The notes under the pieces were generated by a model, which did no database searches, had not been told where the DNA came from, and saw nothing but the letters and a program-made list of their open reading frames with translations. Positions 21,828-32,895 of a stretch of DNA of 64,000 nt are shown one piece after another. A program made the translations under genes and the position numbers. The stretch is from NCBI RefSeq assembly GCF_958450345.1, contig NC_088783.1:99381302-99445301 (forward strand). The letters run 5' to 3'. Every line of letters begins with the position of its first letter. Within the stretch, counting starts at the first letter, position 1. The DNA is from Calliphora vicina (taxonomy: Eukaryota; Arthropoda; Insecta; Diptera; Calliphoridae).

Positions 21828-22112
21828 TCAGTTTTTTGAAAAATTAGTTGAGCGGGAGGGCAAATGAACAGTATTAGCTGATCTTTGGTTGTCTCTGTAA
21901 ACATATTCACGAATCAATGCATTATCAGGCCAAAATCTAGGATCTATTAAATGGTCAAAGATTTCGGGAGGTACCATAATTTTAAATGATGCAATAGTTC
22001 TCGGCTGAGAATATTTAAACTTATAGATCACCATTTCAACATCAAGATTCAATTTGGTTTTGATATAATATTCAATATCGTCAATTGAATACATACATAT
22101 ACATACATACAT
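21828..22112 (-). pseudogene. LINE ORF1, C-terminal part
   Basis: The last about 90 residues contain ASFKIMVPPEIFDHLIDPRF followed by WPDNALIREYVY, the wording of the conserved C-terminal domain of ORF1 proteins in insect CR1/Jockey-type LINEs. It ends at TGA (21,828-21,830), overlapping the start of the ORF2 frame by a few bases. The N-terminal part is lost by truncation. Confidence 0.7.
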
Positions 22113-22180
22113 ATTTTCCTTAAAAAAATAACAAATTTATACTTTTTTTTAGTTCTAGGTTAATTTAAAACAATAATACT

Positions 22181-22244
22181 TTTATTCGGTGATCAAATTA
22201 TGTACAAATAAATACACATTATTTATGTACATTTTATGTTTATT
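22181..22244 (-). promoter_or_regulatory. Candidate polyadenylation signals of the GPCR gene
   Basis: On the minus strand AATAAA occurs at 22,239-22,244 and 22,181-22,186, about 70 and 130 bases after the GPCR stop codon and before the LINE. The position is right for a short 3' UTR. Confidence 0.5.
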
Positions 22245-22315
22245 CCAGCCATGGACAATACGGCCTTAAACTTTAAATAGCTTCTTCTTACATTTGTCAT
22301 TCTTACAAAATCATG

Positions 22316-22718
22316 TTATATTTTCGGAACACGATTGAAATCTTTGTGGGATGACAAAGTTTTACATCGGCATCTTAGTAAATTCCAGTAGGCCTGCCGA
22401 TATTCCGACGACATAAGCACATAAATAATTGGATTGATGCAAGTTGTTAAATAGACCAGCAGGTAACCGCTGATGTTGAAAATGTGATTATCGTTGGCAC
22501 CTTTCCAAATTTTTGTTAACGTTATGGGCAAATAACAAATGACAAACGATACGAATATCACTAGTATCATTTTCAAGAGCCTGCGATCTTTTATACTCAT
22601 ACGCCCCGGATATATTGCCGATGCATTCGATGTATTGCCCATGGAAACGTAATGATTTTTTCGGGGACTAAATCGTGTAAATGATGTTTTAATTGATGTT
22701 TTTATCGGATTATGGCGC
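22316..22718 (-). CDS. GPCR coding exon 5: TM6, TM7, C-tail
   Basis: Starts after TTATTATTACAG, completing Ala; RHNPIKTSIKTSF leads to DRRLLKMILVIFVSFVICYL (TM6), then VYLTTCINPIIYVLMSSEYR (TM7 and helix 8), a CRC motif and a short tail ending NRVPKI. The tail is short compared with the long Moody isoforms I remember. Confidence 0.9.
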
Positions 22719-25700
22719 CTGTAATAATAACAAAATATGTATGAATATGACAAATTTTGGGTAGTTATGTATAATAACTTACGCTGATGTGTTCTGTGTT
22801 GCGGGATTTGATGAACTTTTGGTGTTAGAATTATTTAAAGGTTGTGTAGATTTGGTTGTTTCCTAAAAGAAAAATAAACAAATATTTAAGGATGTTTGTA
22901 GTCAGATATGGAAAATAAGAAAACTATACAGAAATAAATTAAAAGAACGTGCCGATAAATCGGATATACATATATCTGGCATAGCATTCTGCTACCATAT
23001 TTCTCTCTATATTTTAAAGTATGTTAAACAAATATGTATCTAAAGGGTATTTATTAATGCGCTTCCTATCTTTAAATTTAAATAAAACAAGGCGAATAAA
23101 TCTGGCTGAATTTGAACGATGTCAGGAGTAATGTTTTCTGTGAGGACCGCTGTGTTTGATGCTTATTCGCATAACCCTGCGATTTAAGAAAACCGCACAA
23201 AAAAAGTCTAATCACCATCTCGGTGGCCAGATCACATCGCCTCCACCTGAGATAATCATGCACTCAAATAGCTCGTGCAGAATAACCAATGTGGCATGAG
23301 CTTTGTGGCACGTAGTCCCGTGCAAAATAAGTTTGTAATCATCGACCTATAGCGCTTGCTGTTGATGGTGATGGGCTGGCCTACGTCGTTCTCAAAGAAC
23401 CAAACAGTAACTTTTTCGGGATGCATTGGACACATTTGGATCAAATGTGGATTGGTATCGTACCAAATTCGAACATTTTAAAATAAACCTAGAAATATAA
23501 TTTTGAATGTATCCGCCTTTAATAAAAAATAGGTGTGTGGTACTTTTTGGAAATTCGTAATTCTAGGTGCTCAAAACGGATAAAAATGGTACTCGTTAAA
23601 AATAAAAAGCAGAAATTCGTACTTTTTTGAAATTCTATTTTGAATGAAAATGGCCTTTTTTTTGGTACTTTGATGCATTCAATGTAATTTGAAGATAGAG
23701 AAAGTTCATATTATGTAGTTAATACGAATCTAGATAAACGGAGGTGACGACTACTTGTTAAAATATGAAAACGAAGAACACATTTGCCATATGTCTGTCA
23801 AAATAATAATAAAAGGAGTGATTCATTTAAAGAGTTAAATGAAATCAACACAGAATTAAAACACGTAAAAGTGTTACCGAATTTTGTATACCCACCATCA
23901 ATATGTGACAATAACATATTTTGCTGATATATGGGGGGTAGGGTTAATTATGGACCGATCCTCACAAATGTTGGTAGAAAGATTTTGGTTCATATAAAAT
24001 TTGTTATTGTCATCACGATATTAATAAGACAATTAAGAATGTTCAAGTCATTTTCTGAGGAGGACCTTGTATGGGGACAATGTACAAATGTTGCCCGATT
24101 TTTGTCATACTAATTATTATGAGACAATATTGAATTAATAATTATAAGTATAATTTCCGAGTACAAAATTTGTGCAAAATTCTATCAGGATTTCTTAATA
24201 ATCAATATATTTATGACTGCTCAAACAGTATTCCGAGGGACATTTGTATGGGGGCTATGTGAAATAATGGACCGATATTTCCCATTCTATACAAAACAAA
24301 TAGTGTATTCAGCCGACAGACAGACGGTCAGACATAGTTAGATCGTCTTAGAGTGTTATAAGGACCCAGAATATATACATATGTATACTAGAGTGTCCTT
24401 TAGAATTAAATGTTTGAAATATTGAAACGGTACCGCTGAAAACTTTCGTAATGCCCCAAAATACCACCAAAAAAATGTTTACCTTGTTCTAAGAAGGGCA
24501 ACCCGTGTCGTCTTTCGATTTAGTTTTGAGGTGCATTTACAAGGGGAAAAAATGCATTTTTTCAGTTTTTTTTTTTTAAATTTGCCATTAAATAACAATT
24601 TAACTTAAAAGAATCGAAATGTGTACATAATTGTCGTTCTAATAAGATATAAAAGATAAAAATTAGTTAAAAAATGTTAAAGTTATTAAAAAATCTCCAG
24701 GCCATTAACGTGTCTTAGGCCACTAGAACAAGAAATGTAGAAACAAAATTAACATATTTTAAGAAATATTAAAATAAAAGCTAATTTTTACTTAACATAT
24801 ATCCATATTTACTTGTATGGTTAACTGTATCCTATGAAGATAAAAACTCATATACAAGTAAATATGGATATATTTTAAGTAAAAATAAACTTTTGTTTTA
24901 ATATTGCTCGAAATATGTTAATTTTGCTCCTACATTTCTTGTTATAGTGGCCTGAGTCACGTTAATGGCCTGGGGATTTTCTAATAACTTTAAAAACTTT
25001 TAACAATTTTTTGTCTTTTATATCGCATTAGAATGACAATTACGTACACATTTCGATTCTTTTAAATTAAATTGCAAAAGTAATTACAAAAACTGAAAAT
25101 ATTGAATTTTTTCTCCTTGTAAAAGCACCTCAAAACTAAATCGCAAGTCGGCATGGATTGCAATCATGATAGAAAGACAAAATTTCATATTTAACTATAG
25201 TTTTATATATATAAAAAAATTCCGTGGAATATTTTTTTGTTCACTTTCGGGTAATGTTTGTCGGGAATTTATTCATAAGTTTTCTTCTAAAATTTACTAT
25301 ATTCAGATACGTTTCGATGGCCAAATTTGTTCACTCCACTCAAGCCAAAGCTGAAAAAATTGGTTATTAAGAATGTATCAAATTTAAAGTTCATGTTCTT
25401 AAACGAATTATTAATATAACTGACATTACATCTTTTAGGGATATTCAATGATCATTATTCATATTTAGAGAAAATAATAACAATAATAGTGGTTCAAATT
25501 TGTTTATCAACAATCAGATTTGAACATGGTCGAAATTCTTAAGTTTTATAATTAAACAATGAATTTATTGATTTCATACTGATTAAAACTACGACTGTGA
25601 CAAACCGATCAAATGCCACTATTAAATCTGAAACCCTTATAAAGGCTGGACCAACAACCATCCATTATTATAGAAAATTCAAAAAGTACCATAACAAAAA

Positions 25701-28700
25701 TAACCAAAAATTTTCCTCTCGCGGATTTTAATTCATTCAGGACCATCTGTGTCTAATACTAAATTTTATGTTTCTAAGTCCATTATTATATAATATTAAA
25801 AAGAACTATTAGAAGGAAGAATACCACCACTAAATACAATATTTTTAGAATTCTAACGCATTCAAGTTTATAAAAAAATCAAAACGTACATTTAGTTGAA
25901 AAATATGAAAAATATTTTTGTGAATTCTAAATCATTAATTTGATATGTTGGACCTCTCGTCAGACCACTCGCCTACAGTTTTAAGGTTATTAGTAGTTCC
26001 AAGTAAATTGGAAAACTCTTACTCTTGTTTCCCTAACAAGAAAACGAATTGGTTAAAGTATAAAATGTATGTTAGCTCACACTTGCCACAAAACATCTCA
26101 TTGAAAAATTAATATGAGATACAATCCGCTGTCGATATATTTACAGACATTTTAACAAACGCCGTTAAAGTGTCCACGCCCCCAGTCACCCTGGGGAATT
26201 ACAGACATTCAAAATGTCCTAAAAACATTGAGTCTCTTGTCAAAGAAAAGAGAACACTCAGACGTCAATGGCAACAATCGCGATCTCCGAACGTAAAGGC
26301 TAAACTTAATAAGTGCCAAAGAAGACTTCACGTCACCTTAAAGATTAATAAAGAATCTAACCTGAGAAATTATCTTAGAAACTTAGACCCTACTAAGAAC
26401 ACGGAATATAGTCTCTGGAAAACTGTGAAAAATATGCAATGCCCACTTGTATATGAGTCGCCCATACGCCTTCAGAACGGAGAATGGGCAAAAAATACTT
26501 CAGAAAAAATCGAAGCATTTGCCAATCACTTGGAGAATGTATTTACCCCAAATGATACAAATTCATATATTAGAGATAATGTCATAAACAATGTGGTGCC
26601 AGCCCCACTAAAATTCCGGTTCTCTGCCGTGAGGACGACGGTCAAAGGTCTTAAGGCTGGAAAATCACCTGGTATAGATGAAATTACTACCACGATGATA
26701 AGTAATCTGCCCAACTCAGCACTGAGAATTATTTTGTTCATATTTAACTCAATACTACGTATTGGATATTTCCCATCCTCATGGAAAATATCTGATATAG
26801 TTATGATACCAAAACCGGGAAAAGATGTCACTCAAGTGACATCATACCGTCCCATTAGCCAGTTGTCAATATTCCCAAAACTTTTTGAAAAGTTGTTACT
26901 TGAGAGACGTATAGTGCACCTTGACGAAAATTGCATTATTCCTGACCATCAATTTGGTTTCAGAAGGAAACATAGTACTATCGAACAGGTACATCGGATA
27001 ACTACACTTATTCGGAAAACCTTCGAGAGCAAGCAGTATTGTTCCCCATTATTTATTGACATATCTCAAGCCTTCGATAAAGTCTGGCACGATGGACTAA
27101 TACACAAAATTACTATATTACTACCTGCGAACGTACATAAACTGCTTAAAAATTACATACAAGAAAGATCTTTCCAAATCAGATCAAAGGATGTGATCTC
27201 AACACGTCGAAAAATATCCGCTGGTGTACCACAGGGAAGTATTCTAGGGCCGTTCCTATATATTTTATATACTGCAGATATGCCTACGAGCGCACTGACT
27301 CACACATCTACATTTGCGGATGATACCGCTTTTTTAAGTACACATGAAAACCCCGTAATAGCTTCTGAACAACTCCAGTCTCACATCGGCGATTTGGAAA
27401 AATGACTGGACAAATGGAAAATTAAGGTCAATGCAACAAAATGTATTCACGTTACATTTACTTTAAGACGAGAAAGTTGCCCTTCCATACAGATAAATAA
27501 TATCAAAATCCCAGAACAGAGCCATGTGCGATATCTCGGTATCCATCTTGATCGCCGTTTAACATGGTCCCACCATATTGAAGCCAAGGTTACGCAAATA
27601 AAATTAAAGTCAGTCCAACTGTACTGGTTAATTGGCCCACGGTCTGCTCTAGACTTGGAATACGAAGTGCTGTTGTACAAAACAATTATAAAACCGATAT
27701 GGCTATACGGCATTCAGCTATGGGGAACAGCCTCCTCATCTAACGTTGAAAAATTGCAAAGAAAGCAGTCAGCACTGTTAAGGACAATAACAGGTGCCCC
27801 ATGGTACATTCGCAATAGTAATTAATATCCATAGGGATCTCAATGTCCCCATAATACGCGAGGAGATCAAACTCTCCAGTCTAAAATACATTTCAAAACT
27901 AATGGATCATCCAAACCCCCTCGCCAGGGAGTTGCTGTCATTTGAGGGTCATAGACGACTGAGGCGATTGGAAACACTGGATCTGGCCAGATAATCATTT
28001 AACGAGCACTCATGTTGGACATTGCAGCGGCAATAACAACTTTAGTTTTAGTTTAGGTTAAGATTTGAATACTTATTTGTGAATTTCTAATAAGAAAGAT
28101 TCAATAAAGAAAAAAATACTGAAAAAAAATTTACATGCGTACAAGCGTGTAATTTGAGTGTAAATTTTACATGTGTTTTGTTATGTAACAAAAATTTTAA
28201 CAAGAACAAAACACATGTAAAATTACACTCAAAGTACACGCTTGTATGCACATACAATTTTTTGAAAATAAGCGAATTCACTTAATTATGAATAAATTCG
28301 AAAAGAATCCATAGATTTTTATGATCGATATCTCATTTTGTTCCTATTACAGGCTTTACGATAAAGCAATAAATCTAAACAATTTCCGCCGTTTTCGATT
28401 TTTTATGATTTTTTTAAAACAAAAAAATTGGATATTTTTATATAAAAAATATATTTTTTGCTTCAATTTGTTATTATAACTCCGAAACTACTGAGCCTAT
28501 TAAAACGGATTAAAGGTTATGTAAATTTAAACTTTCTTAAGTTTACTTCAATAATATCGGACTAACCGTTTTTGAGTTATCATAAATTATGTGGAGAAAC
28601 ATTTAAAAAAATTCACAATTTTCGAAAAAAAAATTAAAAAAAAAATCTACCCATAGAATTTAAAAATTTTACCATTTTTGTACTACTGGAACCACAATAC

Positions 28701-30385
28701 ATCAAAATTGTGTAGTGGTTTAAAAAGCCTCCAAAATTTTTTTGATTTTGTTGCCCTGTGTTAGAATTAAGAAAAAGTTCCATGAAGCCCCACTAAATTA
28801 ATGTTTCTAGATTCTTTGGCAAATAAAATACAAAAAGTATTATTAAAGTAATTATAATAAAGAAAAAGTTCAATAAAGTCTCCCTCTTGGATTCTTATTC
28901 ACACAGAACCATATATGCTTAATTTCATGTTTATAGAAAATATTTATTACTAGTTAACCGCCCCGGCTTCGCCCGGTAGCTATTTACTAATGTTAGTTCT
29001 TCAAGTTTCTTCACCTGCCTGTTCTTATTTATTTGCAAATAAAATATTTAAATTTGTACTGCATACTTTAGGGAGCTTTTTTATTACAGGACTGGAATTT
29101 TTGATTTTTTTTCTTTCTCCTGAAATTTCGAATCGAATAAAAAAAATCAGCCAAATCGCTCCAGCCGTTCTCACGTGATGTCATTACATACATGGACCAT
29201 TTAATTTTTATATATATATAGATAAGTTATTTTATAAATTGTTAGTAAAATCAGTATGTGAAAGTCATACCAGATAATTATTTTTTTTTGGTCGAAATCA
29301 ACATCTTTTACATATTTACTTACATTTGTAAAACTGGAAGATGTGTTTGATTTGGCTTCAGTTTTTTTACTAATTTTTTCATACGATATTGGTAAATTGT
29401 CTAAAGAATAGTTATCGTCTATGAACTGAATATCGTCGGCCACATCGAAGGGCTTTAGGTCCAAATAATCGGCAACACCACCCCCAGTGTCCGCAACTTT
29501 GATGAGAGCCCTGACATTTTCTGGATCTGTGACGTTTCGATTAGATTCAGTTCCTTTAGGCGATATGGGCTTTGATGCAGGTTCTCTGGAACGGAATGCC
29601 GCTTTACGTACCAAATAAAAAATGCGTGCATAACAGAATACAATGCATAAACAAGGCACCATAAATGCCAGCACAAATAAAAACTCTTTGGGAGAGCGAT
29701 CGTTATGATCATGTAGAATGGAGCATGAACCAATCGCTATGTCTAGACCAAACTTGCCCCAAATACCACGCCATGTTGGTATCATAATTGAAAAACACAA
29801 TAGCCATGTACCGATCACCATTAAAGCCAAGTACCGATGTTGATAAATTCTTTGGAATAGTAAACGATACAATCATTAGATATGTAAATAAAATATAATT
29901 ATAGGATTAGTAACGTACCTTGTATAATGTCTGGGATGGGCAATGATAACATAACGATTGATTGTTATCAGGGATACTGTGAAAAGCGATACCGCCAATA
30001 GACCGTAACGCAATAGTGGAAATAAACGGCACAACAAATCCCCATGTATCCAGGAACGTCTCAGAAACGTCGATGCTGCCAAAGGCAAATTAAAGCATCC
30101 AAATAACAAGTCGGAAATTGATAAGTTTATTATAAATACAGCTGTGGAATTACGGTTCTGAAATATTAATATTTTTTTTTAAATTATTAAGTTAAAATAC
30201 TTATTTCGTAAAACCGTATTTCGTACCTGTTTCCCTCGCGATAGAGCAGCAATGGTTAAAATATTACCTGGCACCCCGATGACCATAAACACTATACACG
30301 CTATAGCTGCAAAATTTAACAGCTCATCAGAATAGCCTTCAAAAAGCTCATTTGGAATTTTATTTGAGGAAATACTGTTTGGCAT
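22316..30385 (-). CDS. Rhodopsin-family GPCR of the Moody/Tre1 group
   Basis: Five coding exons on the minus strand: 30,385-30,227, 30,157-29,919, 29,849-29,324, 22,862-22,783 and 22,718-22,316. All have GT-AG borders and join in frame to 468 residues. Seven-transmembrane receptor: TM1 with GVPGNILTI (residues 37-45), TM2 NLSISDLLFG, NRY in place of DRY at residues 120-122, Cys in LLC and in the second extracellular loop (GSCSIL), CYLP in TM6 and NPIIY near residue 430. The NRY and the SPKEFLFVLAF block are typical of the Drosophila Moody, Tre1 and CG4313 receptors, which signal in blood-brain-barrier glia and germ-cell migration. I cannot decide which of the three it is. The start ATG (MPNSISSNK) follows an acceptor 23 bases upstream, so 5' UTR exons exist further upstream. 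Confidence 0.92.
22783..22862 (-). CDS. GPCR coding exon 4: loop linker
   Basis: 80 bases between TTTTCTTTTAG and GC/GTAAGT, encoding ETTKSTQPLNNSNTKSSSNP and ATQNTS. Polar third-loop sequence. Supported by phase agreement on both sides. Confidence 0.82.
23885..24388. repeat. Dispersed repeat, GTTAGATCGTCTTAGAGTG type
   Basis: Contains CCCACCATCAATATGTGACA at the left and a run of related gac/cag words with CATAGTTAGATCGTCTTAGA at the right. The same sequence appears inverted at 51,960-52,205. Internal open frames are not conserved. Confidence 0.6.
24391..25203. mobile_element. Foldback element of the GAGTGTCC family, right end replaced
   Basis: Starts GAGTGTCCTTTAGAATTAAA after TA, like the complete element at 45,968-46,914. 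The right arm mirrors the left as far as the AAATCGCAAGTCGGC motif, then changes to a different end (TATTTAACTATAG) shared with 62,198 onward. Confidence 0.65.
25225..25680. mobile_element. Fragment of a CCCGGG-type hAT element
   Basis: Co-linear with 55,915-56,450, including CAGATACGTTTCGATGGCC, TTTTAGGGATATTCAATGA and ACCCTTATAAAGGCTGGACC. It lacks the CCCGGGAA repeats at both ends, so the ends have been lost. Confidence 0.7.
25942..27994 (+). pseudogene. Jockey ORF2 pseudogene
   Basis: Reverse transcriptase signs: GKSPGIDEITTTM, YRPISQLSIFPKLFEKLL, QFGFRRKHSTIEQ, DISQAFDKVWHDG, AGVPQGSILGP and STFADDTAFL, as in Jockey and its relatives. The C-terminal part has RYLGIHLDRRLTWSHHI and LQRKQSALLRTITGAPW. 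Lesions: TAA at 26,110-26,112, TGA at 27,403-27,405 where relatives have Trp, and a frameshift near 27,820 after APWYIRN. The last part then reads in another frame (IHRDLNVPIIREEI). Not functional. Confidence 0.9.
25942..28130 (+). mobile_element. Jockey-clade LINE, 5' truncated
   Basis: Begins inside the endonuclease (LDLSSDHSPTVL), continues through reverse transcriptase and ends with AATAAAG (28,104-28,110) followed by an A-rich tail. It lies antisense to the GPCR transcript within intron 3. ORF1 and most of the endonuclease are missing. Confidence 0.9.
28131..28252. repeat. Short hairpin (palindromic MITE) after the Jockey tail
   Basis: TTTACATGCGTACAAGCGTG, AGTGTAA and ACATGTGTTTTGTT are mirrored on the right by AACAAAACACATGT, TTACACT and CACGCTTGTATGC. 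Arms of about 55 bp. It lies immediately downstream of the LINE tail. Confidence 0.75.
28253..28949. other. AT-rich intron sequence, nothing recognised
   Basis: Degenerate sequence without open frames or clear repeat ends, apart from a possible old element fragment around 28,320-28,760. Confidence 0.4.
28950..29222 (-). mobile_element. Non-autonomous Helitron, 273 bp
   Basis: On the minus strand the element starts A/TCTATATATATATA (29,222) and ends with a GC-rich hairpin region (CCGGGCGAAGCCGGGG), CGGTTAA, CTAG/T (28,950). TC start, hairpin, CTAG end and insertion between A and T are the Helitron hallmarks. Its interior (GAACGGCTGGAGCGATTTGG) recurs in a fragment at 59,143-59,335. It lies 102 bases from the exon-3 donor. 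Confidence 0.8.
29324..29849 (-). CDS. GPCR coding exon 3: TM4, TM5, third loop
   Basis: After ATTCCAAAG it completes Arg and continues IYQHRYLALMVIGTWLLCF; then GSCSILHDHNDRSPKEFLFV, TM5 and a long acidic third intracellular loop (ADYLDLKPFDVADDIQFIDD). Ends AAT/GTAAGT in phase 0. The open frame running on to 29,201 is intron sequence. Confidence 0.9.
29919..30157 (-). CDS. GPCR coding exon 2: TM2, TM3, NRY motif
   Basis: Starts after ATATTTCAG with NRNSTAVFIINLSISDLLFG; contains LLCRLFPLLRYGLLAVSLFT and TINRYVIIAHPR. Ends AAG/GTACGT with two bases carried over. Confidence 0.9.
30227..30385 (-). CDS. GPCR coding exon 1: N-terminus and TM1
   Basis: 53 residues from MPNSISSNK to SRGKQ; donor CAG/GTACGA. 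The exon itself begins at about 30,408 after TTATTTATTTTAG. Upstream in-frame Met codons lie in that intron and are not used in this model. NELFEGYSDELLNFAAIACI leads into TM1. Confidence 0.88.
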
Positions 30386-30540
30386 TTTAATGAATTTGTC
30401 GAAGAACTCTAAAATAAATAAGTAATACATACATATATTATAATAACCATTATGGTGTGTTAAATAATCTTGTCTCATGTTATCTTTCAATTTCTTCCTT
30501 TATATCCAGCTAAAACTGAGTTGAAACCTATAATGGTGCA

Positions 30541-30600
30541 CCAGTCATATTCGGGGTTGTCATAGAATCCAATCATTGTCGGAATCGGTGTTTTCAAATA
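30541..30600. repeat. Single end of the GTCATAGAATCC MITE
   Basis: GGGGTTGTCATAGAATCC and ATTGTCGGAATCGG match the nested MITE at 228-446. No opposite end found nearby. The rest of 30,491-30,996, upstream of the GPCR coding region, holds nothing else that I recognise; the promoter and 5' UTR may lie here. Confidence 0.5.
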
Positions 30601-31003
30601 TGTACCACATTTATAAAATGCACTGCAATATAATACTTCTTATTTTAAATGAAGTGCTATTACAATCGGTAGTTTTCTTGGAGATGTCATAATATGTTTT
30701 ACGACTTTAACCAGATTATCAAACATTTTCCGTCATTCTGCTGAAAGATCCCAATTTTTCCATCAGATCAAACAGATTTGTGGGTTCGAGAACACACATG
30801 CGAGTTCTCTGAAACGAAAATCCACAAGTGGCGACAAATTGAAACAGTGCACGAATTTCGGGACACCTTTTATAAAAATTCGAAGACCTCGTCATAGAAA
30901 CTATGTATTTTGAGTTTTTAAACCTATAAGAAATTGTCTTTCAATCAAAATGATTACCAACTCAGACTCATTCTTCGTACATTTGGTTTACATTTGGTGA
31001 ATA

Positions 31004-31811
31004 GAGTAACTTCGGGTAATGTGGACTACCGTTTTGATTTTTCTAAATTTTGGCCACAATATATATGGATATTAAAAGAGTTGTGAAGCAATAAATTAGC
31101 TAATGTATTCTCTAATGGTTTTTGCAGTTGAAAATTTTTTCCGTTAAAGGATAAAAAATTTATGTGAAAATATTGTAAGGAACCCAAAAATCAGCATTAA
31201 AAAAATTGGAGGTTAATATGGACCACTATATGAGGGTAATGTGGACTAGTATTTAATACATAAAATTCATGAACCAGCTAATCATGAATGATTAAAAAAT
31301 TTAATTTCAATATATTTTTATTAATACAAACTAAAAAGTCGCGTTCTTGGCTTAGATAGATAGCTTACAAAGTACGTAGTTATTGTCGGGTAATATGGAC
31401 CAGTAGTACATAATCAAGTAATTTAAGTGGTCCACATTACACGAACTTGGGTTACAGTGGTAAAAAGTTATTTTTACCTAATAATCTAAATGTGCTTAAA
31501 TTCTTACCAAATATATGCAAAACTACGTGTCCACTTTAACTATATAAAACAACCAAACATTAAATTCTACCAAGTAACTGTACCAAATTTTGTTTCTTAC
31601 TTGAGCCGAAAAAAATGTTGAGTTGTCGCATTAATTTCAATACAAGAATAAAAAGTCAACATATCAATAACTCATGAAAGCAAATGTGTAATTGTTGTTT
31701 CAAACAAATTGTAAAATGTACGACAAATCAGTTTTATCATACCTTCAATAGTTTCTGAAAAAAGACACTGGTCCACATTAGACGCATAGTCCACAATACC
31801 CGAAGTTACTC
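31004..31811. mobile_element. TA-flanked MITE with repeated GGTAATGTGGAC words
   Basis: Ends GAGTAACTTCGGGTA and the complement (TACCCGAAGTTACTC), with TA on each side (31,002 and 31,812). GGTAATGTGGACTA-like words recur in both orientations near 31,015, 31,233, 31,388, 31,430, 31,768 and 31,787. No coding capacity. It is inserted in the left target duplication of the neighbouring hAT element. Confidence 0.82.
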
Positions 31812-31814
31812 TAC

Positions 31815-32887
31815 TAGGGTATTCAATCGATTAACCGTTAATCGGTTAACCGATTAATTTTGGACGGTTAACTGTTCGAATAATTTGAAATTGCCGATTT
31901 TCAAATAACAAATAAACCGATTAACCGAAATTCCTTTTTTTTTGCACTTTAAATTTTTTTTTGTATTTATTTTTCCATTTCAATTCAAATACAAATTTCA
32001 AATTAAAATTAGATATTTTTTGAACATCCAATAAACATGTTTAGTGAGTATGTATAACAACTGACATATTTAATTTACATGTAATTGAAACTTTGTTTGT
32101 ATTTACATGTATAGACGAAACTTTTTTTTTGAAATGAGTCTTTTATCATAACTGAACGAAACTATTAAATTAATCAATATCCAAAAAGGAATATTCTTGA
32201 TTTCCTCAAAATATACAATCAGCGAGAAAGTTTTTTCCAAGAAAAGTTTTATAAAATCTAAAGAAAAAAATCGTTTAAATTATATTCTTTTTATAAAAGA
32301 TTATTTCCGAAGATCTCACTAAAACTATAAAAACTCACACATCGCTCATTTGCTGCAACAACGTCATAATTCAAAAAAAGTCGTTTCGAGAAAATCATCT
32401 TTGAATATTTTATGACATTTTACTATTTCTTAAATAAATTTTCAACAACTCATGCGATTTCAGAAATTTTTACTTATCAAATATACGAGAAAACTTGAAT
32501 TTTTACAATGTTTACAACAAAAAAACACCCTCACACAAAAAATATTTTTTTTTTTGAAAACTGATAAAACTATATGAAAGATTATATATAGAACAGCGCA
32601 TATTTTGTATTACTCAGTTCAATAAACACGGATTTGGAGTAATGACGTTGTTGCAGCAAATAGGCGATATATTTACAAAAATGATCTCAAATACCTTATT
32701 TGCCATTTTTTATGTTTTTGTATACAAAATTCGTTGTTGTATATTCAATTTGAAATGAAAATATAAATTATTCGGTTAATCGAATAATTTCAAATTAACC
32801 GATTATTAACCGATTAAATCTAAACCTCGATTAATTATTTGCTCGATTAACCGATTAAACCAGAAACCCGATTAATTTAATACCCTA
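31815..32887. mobile_element. hAT-like element with AACCGATTAA subterminal repeats
   Basis: Ends TAGGGTATTCAATCGATT and the complement form AATTTAATACCCTA. Both ends, over 80-110 bp each, are dense in AACCGATTAA/TTAATCGGTT words. The right flank is GTGAATAC. The left flank is the same 8 bases split by the MITE at its TA (GTGAATA at 30,997-31,003, TAC at 31,812-31,814). An 8-bp duplication indicates the hAT superfamily. A shorter relative is at 57,356-58,031. Confidence 0.87.
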
Positions 32888-32895
32888 GTGAATAC

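Larger units (their letters stand above)
18851..22112 (-). mobile_element. CR1-like non-LTR retrotransposon, 5' truncated
   Basis: Minus-strand LINE with the end of ORF1, then ORF2 with endonuclease, reverse transcriptase and C-terminal domain. It ends in an AAAT-type tail (plus strand 18,850-18,887) that directly abuts the TA flank of the foldback element. The 5' break falls near the TATG run at about 22,100. Clade assignment rests on motif wording (GGGVLIAVS, YADDVKLF, GVPQGSHLGPILFLLYINDL) and is tentative within the CR1/Jockey group. Confidence 0.88.
22863..29323 (-). other. GPCR intron 3 (6.46 kb) hosting several transposons
   Basis: GT-AG intron splitting the third intracellular loop. 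Contents from left to right: dispersed repeat, foldback element, hAT fragment, Jockey LINE in antisense, palindromic MITE, AT-rich spacer and a Helitron. The 23,070-23,460 part contains two short open frames without recognisable similarity, possibly a further relic. Confidence 0.85.

Noticed and set aside
29201..29323. Extension of the GPCR third-loop exon
   Set aside because: A consensus GTAAGT donor ends the exon at 29,324, and phase fits the next exon; the extension is intron and partly Helitron.
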